Of a DNA stretch of 64,000 bases, positions 36,450 through 46,416 are shown one piece after another. The notes beneath the pieces were generated by a model, which was not told the DNA's origin, searched no databases, and saw nothing but the letters and a program-made list of their open reading frames with translations. Origin of the DNA: Lactobacillus sp. (GTDB taxonomy: Bacteria > Bacillota > Bacilli > Lactobacillales > Lactobacillaceae); the NCBI GenBank assembly GCA_022484695.1, contig JAKVKU010000003.1, positions 62,001 through 126,000 of the forward strand, in the 5' to 3' direction. The translations under genes and the position numbers were made by a program. How positions within the stretch are numbered: the first letter of the stretch is position 1; each line of letters begins with the position of its first letter.

Positions 36450-37574
36450 ATGCGCATAACCGCCATTCAATTATTGCCCGTCACTTTGACCATGAACGCG
36501 CCGTTTACCACCAGTCACGATTCGATGCAAAACCGGCATTTGACTTTCGTGGCTTTAACCAACGAACTAGGTCACCGGGCCATCGGGGAGCTAGAAGCCC
36601 TAGACACCCCCTTTTATAATCCCGAAACACAATTTGAAGCCCGGGCTTTCATTGCATCTTATTTAAGTCCCAGAATGAAAGATCAAAATTTTAACGGCCC
36701 CCAAGACTTCAATCGCTTGTTTCAAGATATTGCCGGGCATCAGATGGCTAAAGCAGCCTTAGAAATGCCCCTGTGGGCCTTATTTGCCCAAGCCGCACAA
36801 ATCCCCTTGGCAACTTATTTAAGCCAAGCAGCTGGCTGTCAGGCCCAAGTCAATATCCCAGTGGGGATCAGTTTAGGACACACCGACTTTTTTACCCTGT
36901 CCCAGCAAATTCAAGCGGCGCAAGTGGCCGGTTATCGCCGCATCAAATTAAAAATCACAGGGTTAAACGATTTATCAACCGTAAAACGGCTGCGCCAAGC
37001 CTTTCCTAAAACCAATATCATGTTAGATGGCAACGCCGCTTTTAATTTGACCGATACACCTAAGTTACAGCTTTTGGATCACTTAAAGATCAATATGTTG
37101 GAACAACCCTTAAGCAATACTGATTTTGTAGCCCATGGTAGATTGCAAACTCACTTAAAGACGCCACTTTGTTTAGATGAAAATATCCATACTTTAGATG
37201 ATGTGCAAACAGCTATTAAATGTCAGAGTGCCCGCATTATTAACGTGAAACCCGCCCGCGTGGGGGGCTTTCAAGCGGCCTTAGCCATCATGGCCCTGTG
37301 CCAACAACATGGGCTGGGTATTTGGATCGGTGGCATGGTGGAAAGTGATTTAGGCCGGCTATATAGCCAAACACTAGCCCGTTTGAGTTGTTGTACCTAC
37401 CCCGGTGATGTGGGCCCCGCTTCTCAGTTCTTCAAGGAATCTTTCATTTTAAATCCACCCGTCTTAAAAGCTGGTCGCTTGCAATTTGAAAAAGACGCTA
37501 CCCCGGGTCTACCAGTGGATTTAGCGCCGGCTTTACACCAACAGTTAAAGGTTCAACCTAATTTGTTACGTTGA
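36450..37574 (+). CDS. menC: o-Succinylbenzoate synthase MenC
   Basis: Enolase-superfamily enzyme that dehydrates SHCHC to o-succinylbenzoate. The catalytic residues are the Lys pair in RRIKLKITG, the metal ligands in IMLDGNA, MLEQPL and LCLDEN, and the Lys in INVKPARVGG. The 374 residues match the OSBS/N-acylamino acid racemase type found in Gram-positives. It is the last gene of the menFDHC operon. Its 3' end overlaps the convergent glycosyltransferase gene by 22 bases. Confidence 0.92.
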   Translation: MRITAIQLLPVTLTMNAPFTTSHDSMQNRHLTFVALTNELGHRAIGELEALDTPFYNPETQFEARAFIASYLSPRMKDQNFNGPQDFNRLFQDIAGHQMAKAALEMPLWALFAQAAQIPLATYLSQAAGCQAQVNIPVGISLGHTDFFTLSQQIQAAQVAGYRRIKLKITGLNDLSTVKRLRQAFPKTNIMLDGNAAFNLTDTPKLQLLDHLKINMLEQPLSNTDFVAHGRLQTHLKTPLCLDENIHTLDDVQTAIKCQSARIINVKPARVGGFQAALAIMALCQQHGLGIWIGGMVESDLGRLYSQTLARLSCCTYPGDVGPASQFFKESFILNPPVLKAGRLQFEKDATPGLPVDLAPALHQQLKVQPNLLR

Positions 37575-39100
37575 AACAGCTCCTCTTGCCCCCAAGCGAT
37601 TATCAGCAATAAAGGCACGTATAAGATGATATGATAGCGGCCCTGCACTTCAAAAATCAGACTACTTAGCATAAAGCCATCCCATAAAAGTAAGCCATAA
37701 AAAAGCCGATTTAAATCTGGCGTGTGCAAGTACCGCCGGCGGTAGACCAGCCAGGGGCTCAGCAATAAGACCAAGCCGGCCAGCACCAATAATATCACAA
37801 AGAAAATCGTTGAATAGACGGTTAAAAACGGACTCAAATGCTGATAATAATATTTTTGATCACTTTTGTATTTCAAGTTATATAATATCCAGTTGGAGCC
37901 ATAATCCTCACTCATCAAGTTGATGGTTTTGGCCCTTAAAAAGGGCAACCAGCCGCTGCTTTGATTCAAAGTCTGGATATTGTGCTTTGAAATTTTTTGC
38001 ATGTCGATGGTTACCTTGTCAAACCGTTTGGCCAAGGGTAGATCCTTTTGATTTAAATCTTGATCGACCTGACGGCGAATCCCACCAGCATAGGTCCCAC
38101 CCGTCTTAACATTGGTACCAATAGCCAGGGAATATTGATTCAGCACTGACGAGGACGCAAAAGGAAGGCCGTATAAGACCCGGTAAATTGGCGTACTGGC
38201 TAAGTTAAGTAACACAAAAATAAGGGCAAAAGCTAGGGGGTTGAACCAAATTCGCCGGGGAAATTCTTTTTTGGCTGTCTTTAGGCGAAAAATACTAAAA
38301 ACTACAACGACCACGATCCAGACCAAAGCAATTGGTCGGACCATGTTGGCTAAGAACAACAGTAACAATGAGAATCCAAAATAAAAATAGTGTTCAATTG
38401 TTACCTGGGCCCCCTTGGCATACATGGCGCGGTGATAACAGATAAGCGCTCCCAATAAAAAGGTTAAAAATATGGGCTCAGCCCCATTTAACATTGTATA
38501 AAGCCAGTAGGCAGGGATCGCATAGAAAATCAATGCCGCAAAAATTGCGGCCCTTTTACTGACAAAGTGTTGGCATAAACTGAAGAGTAAAATTGCATTG
38601 ACGCCACTTAATAAAACACTAACACCTTGAGCCACCAAATAATTCGGCCTGAAAAATGAATAAAATACACTATAAAACCAAGAAATATTGATGACATGGG
38701 GCCAGATAATATTGGTATTTAAATAGCCTTGGGTCCACATTTTGGACCAAGTCATGCCTAAGACGTTGTAAGACGCAAATACATGATAATTCCAATAATC
38801 CGATGTGGGAGCCATTGGAAAACGGGCCACAAAAATAAATTTTAAAAGCACTAAAACCAAAATTGTCATAAAAATAATTAAGCGACTCTTCTTTGTCAAA
38901 AATTTGGTCAAAAACCAACTGGCTAATATCACTGCGGTACTCAAGAGAACTGCCACTAAGACCCGGGTCGTCCCCATGTGGGCTTTAAACCCAGGTGTTT
39001 GTAGCGTCGCTAATAAATCCCAAACTAAAAGGGCAATTGCGACTAAGCCCGCGATGCTGAGGCCAATTTTTCTAATATTCTGCATAATTGTCATGTTCAT
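37553..39100 (-). CDS. Multi-pass membrane glycosyltransferase-like protein (GT-C type)
   Basis: Probable GT-C glycosyltransferase using a polyprenyl-phosphate sugar donor. The 515 residues hold about eleven hydrophobic segments and, after the second or third, an extracellular loop with FPMAPTSDYWNYHVFASYN, where an Asp after the first helices is typical of this fold. The C-terminal half has a soluble loop around residues 290-370. AAAAGGA precedes the ATG. It is placed beside two GT2 genes that could feed it with sugar-lipid. The family assignment is from topology; the sugar and acceptor are unknown. Confidence 0.75.
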   Translation of the reverse strand: MNMTIMQNIRKIGLSIAGLVAIALLVWDLLATLQTPGFKAHMGTTRVLVAVLLSTAVILASWFLTKFLTKKSRLIIFMTILVLVLLKFIFVARFPMAPTSDYWNYHVFASYNVLGMTWSKMWTQGYLNTNIIWPHVINISWFYSVFYSFFRPNYLVAQGVSVLLSGVNAILLFSLCQHFVSKRAAIFAALIFYAIPAYWLYTMLNGAEPIFLTFLLGALICYHRAMYAKGAQVTIEHYFYFGFSLLLLFLANMVRPIALVWIVVVVVFSIFRLKTAKKEFPRRIWFNPLAFALIFVLLNLASTPIYRVLYGLPFASSSVLNQYSLAIGTNVKTGGTYAGGIRRQVDQDLNQKDLPLAKRFDKVTIDMQKISKHNIQTLNQSSGWLPFLRAKTINLMSEDYGSNWILYNLKYKSDQKYYYQHLSPFLTVYSTIFFVILLVLAGLVLLLSPWLVYRRRYLHTPDLNRLFYGLLLWDGFMLSSLIFEVQGRYHIILYVPLLLIIAWGQEELFQRNKLG

Positions 39101-39231
39101 CTATATTCCTTTTATTTAAAAATAATGCTGCATTTTATTTTGTAACGGTTTGCCTTATAATTATATAACAAATTCTAAATTTTAGACCACCCTTTTATCA
39201 GTTAAACGATTTCTTACGGTAGGTGAATATA

Positions 39232-40509
39232 TTGTCGTTTCTTTTCATAGTTGCACTCGTGGTTTCATTTTTGTTTTATCTAATTTATTTATTTAATTTT
39301 ACCCTCTCTGCCAGCGTCAAATTACCCCCAATCCTGACGCCACCCGCACACCCCCAACAATTCAAGCTTTATCTCGTGATTCCCATGCTTAACGAGGAGC
39401 ATGTCATTGTGCCCACCATTGAAGCTTTGCTGGCCCAGATTCAGCGGCTTCCTTCAAGAATTGACGCCACTGTTGTTGTCGTTAACGATGACTCCAGTGA
39501 TAACAGTTTAATTTTAGTCTCTGAGTTAATGGCCCATTTATCCTTCAATCAGCTCATTGTTCTAGATCGGCCCAGTGAACAGGCGCATCAGGGCAAGGGG
39601 GCCGTGTTAAATTTTGCAACCCAAAAAATTTCAGAATTTAAGCAAACAACTTCACCGCGCCATACCATTATCGGTGTGATCGATGCCGATTCCCGAATCG
39701 ATGCGGCCAATTTGACCAAAGCCGTAGATTTCTTTGCGGACCATCCCCAAATCGACATGTTCCAGAGTGGTGTCGCCATTTATAATACCGATAACTGGCT
39801 CACCCGGATGCAGGACTTTGAATTTTTGGGAATGAACAGTGCCCAGCAACAGGTCCGGGAGCGCTACAGCCAAGGTATTGCTTCAGGGAATGGGCAGTTT
39901 GTCACATTGACCCTAGCGCTAGCTAATCCCTGGGGACATAGCCTGCTAGAAGACCTAGAATTTACCTTACGGGCTTGGTTAAAGGGATATCATACCGCCT
40001 TTAACAATGATGTGGTGATCCACCAAAGTGGGATTGAACATTTGGCGCCCTTGATTAAACAACGCACCCGCTGGTGTCAAGGCAGTTTACAATGTTGGCG
40101 CTATTTACCCAGACTATGGCGAGACCCCCAAATTCAATTATTTCAAAAACTGGATACCACGACTTGGTTATTTTTACCGGTTGCGGCCGTCTTTTTACCC
40201 CTCACCAATTTGATTGCCCTATTGATCCAACTCGTATCTGCTTTGACGGCGCCGGCAAATTGGATCAGCCCGGCGTTATTTACAATCGTGGTATTGAATT
40301 TAATCATTTGCTTGTTCATGGCCCTACAGTTCAATCGCAATGCCGCGGCGTCAAATCCCCGTAAATTTATCCACGCTTTTTGGCTGAGCATCTTATTTCA
40401 ATTTTATTTAATTCCACTGGTCGTCGTCCCTTATAAAGCAACCCTGCGTCAAATCTTGCGCTTGACAAATTGGGAGAAAACGGCCCATGCCGCTCATCCT
40501 GATTCCTAA
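39232..40509 (+). CDS. Family 2 membrane glycosyltransferase, copy 1
   Basis: Processive-type GT2 enzyme with one N-terminal helix (SFLFIVALVVSFLFYLIYLF), a cytoplasmic catalytic domain and three or four C-terminal helices. Catalytic signatures are YLVIPMLNEE, VVVNDDSSDNS, IGVIDADSR (DxD), LLEDLEFTLRAW and QRTRWCQGSLQCW (QxxRW). About 425 residues. The TTG start at 39232 is chosen by analogy with its paralogue and by AGGTGA upstream. It is about 60% identical by eye to the next gene. The donor sugar and product are unknown. Confidence 0.85.
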   Translation: MSFLFIVALVVSFLFYLIYLFNFTLSASVKLPPILTPPAHPQQFKLYLVIPMLNEEHVIVPTIEALLAQIQRLPSRIDATVVVVNDDSSDNSLILVSELMAHLSFNQLIVLDRPSEQAHQGKGAVLNFATQKISEFKQTTSPRHTIIGVIDADSRIDAANLTKAVDFFADHPQIDMFQSGVAIYNTDNWLTRMQDFEFLGMNSAQQQVRERYSQGIASGNGQFVTLTLALANPWGHSLLEDLEFTLRAWLKGYHTAFNNDVVIHQSGIEHLAPLIKQRTRWCQGSLQCWRYLPRLWRDPQIQLFQKLDTTTWLFLPVAAVFLPLTNLIALLIQLVSALTAPANWISPALFTIVVLNLIICLFMALQFNRNAAASNPRKFIHAFWLSILFQFYLIPLVVVPYKATLRQILRLTNWEKTAHAAHPDS

Positions 40510-40520
40510 GCACACCTATT

Positions 40521-40597
40521 AAAAAGCGACATCAGCAGCAGCCGGTCATGATCATCAACTATGACTTGCACGCTTACTGGTGCCGTTTCTTTTTTTG
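40521..40597 (+). terminator. Possible imperfect terminator between the two GT2 genes
   Basis: AAAAAGCG...GGTCATGA can pair imperfectly with TATGACTT...CGTTTCTTTTTTT, giving a long bulged stem ending in a T-run. The stem is imperfect, so confidence is modest. The rest of the gap up to the second GT2 gene is AT-rich and has no other clear feature. Confidence 0.5.
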
Positions 40598-40746
40598 CCA
40601 CCAAATAGTGCCTTTTATCACAATCATTTTACTTTATTTTAAATTAATTAGATGGTATTATCTTTCCCACGGGTAAGTGCTTTGTATTATACTATAAATT
40701 TCTAAATAATTACTATTATTTTGACTTTTCAAAGTGGGGGATAACT

Positions 40747-42069
40747 TTGTCGTTTATATTACTTTTTGTGTTATTAATTTCGTTTATATTTTATTTGGCC
40801 TGCTTGATCAACTTGGCACTTTCTGCCGGTATCACATTGCCGCCCATCCAAAAAGCGGCCTTAGATTCAGAAAAGTATAAACTTTATTTGATTATTCCAG
40901 TATTGAATGAAGAACAAGTCATCATTTCAACAATCAAATCACTAATTTCAGAAATTGATAAATTGCCAACCCATATCCAAGGAACCATCGTGGCCGTGAA
41001 TGATCACTCAACTGACGATAGTCTATTCTTACTTTCCCAGTTAAAAAAACAATTACCCACCAGTCAATTAATTATCTTAGATCATCCAACTGACTTGGCT
41101 CAAAAAGGCAAGGGCGCTGTTTTAAACTTTGCGGTTTCAACGATTGCGAAATATCCCCATGAAGTTGATCCCCGTCATATCATTTTGGGTGTCATTGATG
41201 CTGATTCTTGGATCGATGCCCCTAACCTCACCAAGGCAGTGGACTTCTTTATAAATTCACCAGCGCATGATATGTTCCAAAGTGGGGTTGCCATTTATAA
41301 TACAGATAACTGGTTAACTAAAATGCAAAACTTTGAGTTTTTAGGTATTAATAGCGCCCAGCAACAGGTCCGGGAAAAATACGGGCAAGGCATCGCCTCT
41401 GGAAATGGTCAATTTATCACTTTAACGCTAGGCTTGGACATTCCATGGGGCAATAGTCTGCTGGAGGACTTAGAATTCACGCTACGGGCCTGGATCAAGG
41501 GTTATCGCACGGCTTTTAACAATGACGTGGTTATTCATCAAAGTGGCATTGCGACCCTTAGGCCGCTCATTAGACAACGGATCCGCTGGTGTCAGGGCAG
41601 TTTACAGTGCTGGTCTTATTTGCCCGCCCTTTGGTACAGCCCTAACTTACATTTTTTTCAAAAATTAGATACGACCCTATGGCTGTTACTACCAGCGGCG
41701 GCAACCATCGTCCCCTTGGCCAATACCATTGCGCTAGGGATGCAAATTTATGGTGTCTTCACCGCACCACCCCATTGGACCAGTTCGGCGTTATTTGTGA
41801 TCATCGCCTTAAACTTGTTGACTTGTTTATTCATGGCCTTACAGTATCACCAAAACACCATGGCTGATAATTCAAAATTTGGACGGGCCTTAGGGTTAAG
41901 TTTAATATTTCAAGTCTATTTATTACCTTTGATCATCGTACCTTATATGGCTGTTTTCCGACAAATACGCCAGCTTAACCAATGGGAAAAAACCACCCAT
42001 GACGTTAATCCCCAGGGCACTCCTTCGGCCATCAAATCCGTTGATAATCACCGCCAAAAAATAAAATAG
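40747..42069 (+). CDS. Family 2 membrane glycosyltransferase, copy 2
   Basis: Paralogue of the preceding gene with the same layout: N-terminal helix (SFILLFVLLISFIFYLACL), YLIIPVLNEEQVI, VAVNDHSTDDS, LGVIDADSWID, LLEDLEFTLRAW, QRIRWCQGSLQCW and the C-terminal helices. The TTG start follows GTGGGGGATAACT. At 440 residues it has a longer polar tail than copy 1. It has its own upstream spacer, so it may be separately transcribed. The duplication looks old because identity is only about 60% by eye, concentrated in the catalytic core. Confidence 0.87.
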   Translation: MSFILLFVLLISFIFYLACLINLALSAGITLPPIQKAALDSEKYKLYLIIPVLNEEQVIISTIKSLISEIDKLPTHIQGTIVAVNDHSTDDSLFLLSQLKKQLPTSQLIILDHPTDLAQKGKGAVLNFAVSTIAKYPHEVDPRHIILGVIDADSWIDAPNLTKAVDFFINSPAHDMFQSGVAIYNTDNWLTKMQNFEFLGINSAQQQVREKYGQGIASGNGQFITLTLGLDIPWGNSLLEDLEFTLRAWIKGYRTAFNNDVVIHQSGIATLRPLIRQRIRWCQGSLQCWSYLPALWYSPNLHFFQKLDTTLWLLLPAAATIVPLANTIALGMQIYGVFTAPPHWTSSALFVIIALNLLTCLFMALQYHQNTMADNSKFGRALGLSLIFQVYLLPLIIVPYMAVFRQIRQLNQWEKTTHDVNPQGTPSAIKSVDNHRQKIK

Positions 42070-42114
42070 CTGACTACCATTGAATTTTCAAACGTTCAAT
42101 GGTAATCAGCTATT
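42065..42114. terminator. Bidirectional terminator after GT2 copy 2 and galE
   Basis: AATAGCTGA.TACCATTGAA pairs with TTCAATGGTA.TCAGCTATT, with an A/T-rich flank on both sides. It separates the convergent GT2 and galE genes. Confidence 0.85.
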
Positions 42115-42128
42115 AATTTTTAGGGACC

Positions 42129-43121
42129 TTATTTATCACCATAACCTGCTGGATGGGTATTTAACCAAGTCCAAGCTGTGGCGATGATCTTTTCAACATC
42201 ATCGTACCGGGGCTGCCAGCCCAAGATCTTGCGGGCTTTAGTGGAATCGGCGATCAACGTACTGGGATCCCCAGCCCGTCTTGGGGCTATTTCGGCAGGA
42301 ATGGCTTGACCAGTGGCCTTGCGGGCGGCTTCTAGAATCTCTTTGTTCGAAAAGCCCGTGGAAGACCCTAAGTTAAAGGCATCAGAAGCACCCCCATCCA
42401 ACAAGCGTTGAATGGCTAAAATATGGGCATCGGCTAGATCCACCACGTGGACGTAATCCCGCACGTTGGTGCCGTCTTTAGTGGGATAATCGTCGCCGAA
42501 GATCTTGAGTTTGTCCCGTTTACCCTGGGCCACTTGTAAAATGATCGGGATCAAGTGCGTTTCAGGATGATGATCTTCGCCGATACTGCCGTCGGCCTTA
42601 GCCCCAGCCACATTAAAGTACCGCAGGGCAATGAACTTGATGCCATAAGCGGCGTCGGCCCACTTCATGATCTTCTCCATGGCTAACTTGCTTTCCCCAT
42701 AAGGATTCGTAGGGATTTGCGGGTCCGTTTCTTTAATGGGGATCTGCTTAGGTTCGCCGTAAGTGGCTGCGGTGGAAGAAAAGACGATCCGGTTAATGTG
42801 GTGGGCGTGCATCGCTTCCAGTAAAGTGATCATGCCCCCGGTATTGTTGTCAAAGTATTTCAAAGGATCACTCATGGATTCAGGGACGATGGAGAAGGCG
42901 GCAAAGTGGATCACCCCGTCAACTTTTTCAGCGTTAAAAACCTGTTCCAAGAAATTACGATCCCGGACATCCCCTTGATAGAACCGGGCTTTGGGATTAA
43001 CAGCCAGCCGATGGCCAGTGATCAAATTGTCGATGACCGCCACATCATAACCCTTTTCAATTAAGCGATCCACAGTATGTGAGCCGATATAACCAGCTCC
43101 ACCAAGTACTAAAATACTCAT
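42129..43121 (-). CDS. galE: UDP-glucose 4-epimerase
   Basis: NAD-dependent epimerase that interconverts UDP-glucose and UDP-galactose (and often the N-acetyl forms) for galactose use and polysaccharide building. The NAD motif [10 protein letters not shown] is at the N terminus, the catalytic pair is in [12 protein letters not shown], and [11 protein letters not shown] and [17 protein letters not shown] follow. About 330 residues. The ATG at 43121 is preferred over an earlier in-frame start because GGAGG precedes it. It follows lepA by 13 bases, away from any gal operon, so a role in surface glycan supply with the nearby glycosyltransferases is plausible. Confidence 0.95.
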   Translation of the reverse strand: MSILVLGGAGYIGSHTVDRLIEKGYDVAVIDNLITGHRLAVNPKARFYQGDVRDRNFLEQVFNAEKVDGVIHFAAFSIVPESMSDPLKYFDNNTGGMITLLEAMHAHHINRIVFSSTAATYGEPKQIPIKETDPQIPTNPYGESKLAMEKIMKWADAAYGIKFIALRYFNVAGAKADGSIGEDHHPETHLIPIILQVAQGKRDKLKIFGDDYPTKDGTNVRDYVHVVDLADAHILAIQRLLDGGASDAFNLGSSTGFSNKEILEAARKATGQAIPAEIAPRRAGDPSTLIADSTKARKILGWQPRYDDVEKIIATAWTWLNTHPAGYGDK

Positions 43122-43134
43122 GAATGAACCTCCA

Positions 43135-44973
43135 CTAATTTTTATGACTTTCTGTTTCATCTGTTCGCAAAATAGACATGAAAGCCTCTTGGGGGATCTC
43201 TACGGACCCGACAGACTTCATGCGTTTCTTACCAGCTTTTTGCTTCTCCAATAATTTACGTTTACGGGAAATATCGCCGCCATAACATTTGGCCAGCACA
43301 TTTTTCCGATAGGCTTTGATATTAGACCGGGCAATCACCTTATTACCAATGGCTGCTTGAATCGGGATTTCAAATTGCTGTCTGGGGATCGTGGTCTTTA
43401 AAGCCGCCACAATTTCCTTGCCCCGTTCAAAGGCGAAATCTTTATGGACGATAGTACTCAGGGCATCAACGGCTTCGCCATTGATCAAAATATCCATCTT
43501 AACCAAATCACTGGCCCGGTAACCTTCAATCTCATAATCCAAAGAAGCATAACCTTTGGTATTTGATTTTAGGTCATCAAAGAAATCATAAATAATTTCT
43601 GACAGGGGCATATCATAGACCACATTGACCCGATATTTATCCAAATAATCCATGGTCACAAATTCACCACGTTTCTTCTGGGATAACTCCATGACCGGAC
43701 CCACATAATCGTTGGGGACCATGATCGAGGCTTTAACATAAGGCTCTTGAATTTCAGAAATACTCGATGCTTCTGGCATCTCCGCGGGATTATCAATCAC
43801 TGATTCAGTGCCATCGGTTAAGATAAGATGATAATCAACCGATGGGGCTGTCATAATCAGATCTAAATTAAACTCACGTTCCAAGCGCTCTTGAACCACA
43901 TCCATGTGTAACAATCCTAGAAAGCCACAACGAAAACCAAAACCTAAGGCTTTAGAGGTCTCGGGTTCAAACTCCAAAGCCGCATCATTTAATTGCAGTT
44001 TCTCCAAAGCCTCACGCAAATCGTTAAACTTGGCATTATCTACTGGATACATCCCAGAATAGACCATCGGCGTGATTTTACGATAACCGGGTAAGGCTTT
44101 TTCTGCCGGCCGATCCGCCAAAGTTAACGTGTCCCCCACCCGGGTTTCTTTCACGCTCTTGATGCTGGCGGTCAAATAACCCACATCCCCAGCAGATAAC
44201 TGTTGGGTGGGAATGGCTTTAGGGGACATCACCCCAACTTCAGTCACTTCAAAACGTTTTTGATTGTTCATCAACTCAATGGTATCGCCGACTTTTACAA
44301 AGCCATCCACGACCCGAATACTTAACACAACACCACGGTAATTATCATAAACTGAGTCAAAAATCAAAGCCTTAAAGGGCGCATCCACATCCCCTTGGGG
44401 GGCCGGTATTTGGGCCACGATCCGTTCCAATAATTCCGGAATCCCAATGCCAACTTTACCACTGGCTAAAATGGCATCACTGGCATCGATCCCAATCATT
44501 TCTTCGATCTCTTCTTTGACCCGATCAGGCTCAGCTGATGGTAAATCAATTTTATTGATCACTGGAATAATTTCCAAATCGTTATCCACTGCTAAATAAG
44601 CATTCGCCAGTGTTTGCGCTTCAACACCCTGGGCAGCGTCGACAACTAAAATTGCCCCTTCACAGGCTGCCAAGCTTCTGGAGACCTCATAAGAAAAGTC
44701 CACATGTCCTGGGGTATCAATGAGATGAAACACATAGGTTTTGCCATCTTTGGCATGGTAGTGCAGCTGAACCGCGTTTAATTTAATGGTAATACCCCGT
44801 TCGCGCTCTAAATCCATGTCATCTAGTATTTGATTTTGCATTTCTCGTTTAGACACCGTATCGGTCAATTCCAAGATACGATCGGCAATTGTTGATTTAC
44901 CATGATCGATATGAGCGACGATTGAAAAATTTCGAATGTCTTTTTGGTGCTCAATCATTTCATTGCGATCCAT
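43135..44973 (-). CDS. lepA: Elongation factor 4 (LepA)
   Basis: Ribosome-associated GTPase that back-translocates stalled ribosomes. The motifs are [38 protein letters not shown] and NKIDLPSA, and the LepA-specific C-terminal domain is present ([17 protein letters not shown]). The 612 residues are normal. It has its own promoter 35-63 bases upstream and follows dnaJ after a terminator. Confidence 0.97.
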   Translation of the reverse strand: MDRNEMIEHQKDIRNFSIVAHIDHGKSTIADRILELTDTVSKREMQNQILDDMDLERERGITIKLNAVQLHYHAKDGKTYVFHLIDTPGHVDFSYEVSRSLAACEGAILVVDAAQGVEAQTLANAYLAVDNDLEIIPVINKIDLPSAEPDRVKEEIEEMIGIDASDAILASGKVGIGIPELLERIVAQIPAPQGDVDAPFKALIFDSVYDNYRGVVLSIRVVDGFVKVGDTIELMNNQKRFEVTEVGVMSPKAIPTQQLSAGDVGYLTASIKSVKETRVGDTLTLADRPAEKALPGYRKITPMVYSGMYPVDNAKFNDLREALEKLQLNDAALEFEPETSKALGFGFRCGFLGLLHMDVVQERLEREFNLDLIMTAPSVDYHLILTDGTESVIDNPAEMPEASSISEIQEPYVKASIMVPNDYVGPVMELSQKKRGEFVTMDYLDKYRVNVVYDMPLSEIIYDFFDDLKSNTKGYASLDYEIEGYRASDLVKMDILINGEAVDALSTIVHKDFAFERGKEIVAALKTTIPRQQFEIPIQAAIGNKVIARSNIKAYRKNVLAKCYGGDISRKRKLLEKQKAGKKRMKSVGSVEIPQEAFMSILRTDETESHKN

Positions 44974-45007
44974 TTTTTGGTTCCCTACTTTCTCGACTTA
45001 TCCATCA

Positions 45008-45036
45008 ATTATACCAAGCCCAATCATTGAACACAA
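45008..45036 (-). promoter_or_regulatory. lepA promoter
   Basis: TTGTGT (45036-45031), a 17-base spacer and a perfect TATAAT (45013-45008). Confidence 0.7.
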
Positions 45037-45041
45037 TTGCA

Positions 45042-45088
45042 TACAAAAGGAGGTGTCTACAAAACTGCAGTTTTGAGACGCCTCCTTT
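45042..45088 (-). terminator. Terminator after dnaJ
   Basis: AAAGGAGGCGTCTCAAAACTG pairs with CAGTTTTGTAGACACCTCCTTT, an almost perfect 21-pair stem, followed by TTTTG. The ascending arm happens to include AAAGGAGG, which is part of the stem here. Confidence 0.8.
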
Positions 45089-45124
45089 GAATGCCATTAA
45101 AAGTTGGCCTACCGTTACTGAAAG

Positions 45125-46273
45125 CTAACGATCGCCCTTTAATGAATCTTTGATTTTATTAAACAGGCCGCCCTCTTGGGGTTTAACTGTTTCACCGGAA
45201 GCCTTCATAAAGGCTGCCAGTGCTTCTTTTTGACTACTATTTAAACTCTTTGGTGTCACAATATGGACCCGGACGTGTTGATCGCCGGTGTTGCCCCCAT
45301 TTAGATTAGGCGCACCTTTGCCCCGTAATCTAAAGGAAGTATCCGTTTGCGTTCCCGCTGGAATCTTTAACTTCACGGGACCATAAACCGTATCCACATT
45401 AACTTCATCACCTAAAGCAGCTTGGACAAAGGAAATTGGCATATCCGAATAAATTTCCGTGCCTTCCCGATTGAAGTCTTTGCTACTCTTCACCCGAAAG
45501 ACCACATACAAGTCCCCATAAGGGCCACCATTGGTACCGGCTTCCCCTTGGCCTTGCAGGCGCATTTGTTGGCCATCGTCAACCCCAGCCGGGACCGTAA
45601 CTTTGACACTGTGGCGTTGGGCCGTGTGCCCAGTACCATGACAAGTTGGGCATTTTTCTTTAATTTCTTTACCTGTCCCGCCACAAACATCACAGACTTC
45701 ACGGGTCCGCATAACCCCTAGGGGTGTCCGCCGATCAGCTTCAATATAACCCGTCCCGTGACACTTGTGACACGTCACTGGACTAGTGCCTGGCGCAGCG
45801 CCAGAACCATTACAAGTTTCACACGTTGCTTCTCGATTATAGGAAATCGTTGTTGTTTTACCGAAAATGGCTTCTTTAAAGTCTAAGTCCATGCGATATT
45901 GCAAGTCATTGCCTTGGCGAGGTGCATTAGGTTGTTGCCGTTGGGCAGAACCACCACCAAAGAAGGAACTGAAAATATCATCAAAACCACCAAAATCGCC
46001 AAAACCAGCCCCACCAGCACCAGGTCCGGCGCCAGCACCATTAAAGCCGTCCATGCCAGCATGGCCATATTGATCATAAGCCGCCCGTTTTTGGGGATCA
46101 CTTAATGCCTCATAGGCTTCGTTAACTTCTTTGAATTTAGCCTCTGCATCAGGCGCTTTATTTAAATCTGGATGGTATTTCTTGGATAATTTTCGAAATG
46201 CTTTTTTGATTTCATCATCACTAGCATCGCGAGACACACCGAGGACTTCATAGTAGTCTCTTTTTTCTGCCAT
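45125..46273 (-). CDS. dnaJ: Chaperone DnaJ
   Basis: Hsp40 co-chaperone that stimulates DnaK. The J domain has the HPD triad in KKYHPDLNK, a Gly/Phe-rich linker follows, and four CxxCxGxG zinc repeats are present ([32 protein letters not shown]). About 382 residues from the ATG at 46273, preceded by AAGGAGG. It follows dnaK after a terminator and a likely promoter with TATAGT about 40 bases upstream. Confidence 0.97.
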   Translation of the reverse strand: MAEKRDYYEVLGVSRDASDDEIKKAFRKLSKKYHPDLNKAPDAEAKFKEVNEAYEALSDPQKRAAYDQYGHAGMDGFNGAGAGPGAGGAGFGDFGGFDDIFSSFFGGGSAQRQQPNAPRQGNDLQYRMDLDFKEAIFGKTTTISYNREATCETCNGSGAAPGTSPVTCHKCHGTGYIEADRRTPLGVMRTREVCDVCGGTGKEIKEKCPTCHGTGHTAQRHSVKVTVPAGVDDGQQMRLQGQGEAGTNGGPYGDLYVVFRVKSSKDFNREGTEIYSDMPISFVQAALGDEVNVDTVYGPVKLKIPAGTQTDTSFRLRGKGAPNLNGGNTGDQHVRVHIVTPKSLNSSQKEALAAFMKASGETVKPQEGGLFNKIKDSLKGDR

Positions 46274-46349
46274 GATCTGCCTCCTTAACGAATCATTATA
46301 AACCTGAATTACTATACCATAAACCGTCAAAAATCAAAACCATTTGACT

Positions 46350-46391
46350 ACAAAATATGGTCCAAAAGCAGATTATCTGCTGATGGACCAT
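46350..46391 (-). terminator. Terminator after dnaK
   Basis: TATGGTCCA..AGCAGAT pairs with ATCTGCT..TGGACCATA and is followed by TTTTG. It lies just past the dnaK stop and would let dnaJ be transcribed separately. Confidence 0.8.
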
Positions 46392-46416
46392 AAGCATCAA
46401 GCAAGGTTATTAATGA

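Noticed and set aside
39232-42069. The two GT2 genes as a cellulose or hyaluronan synthase
   Set aside because: They have the processive GT2 motifs, but no PilZ domain, accessory export genes or precursor genes specific to those polymers are present, so no product is named.
45045-45088. AAAGGAGG-bearing sequence taken as a ribosome binding site
   Set aside because: It is one arm of the dnaJ terminator stem and no open frame follows.
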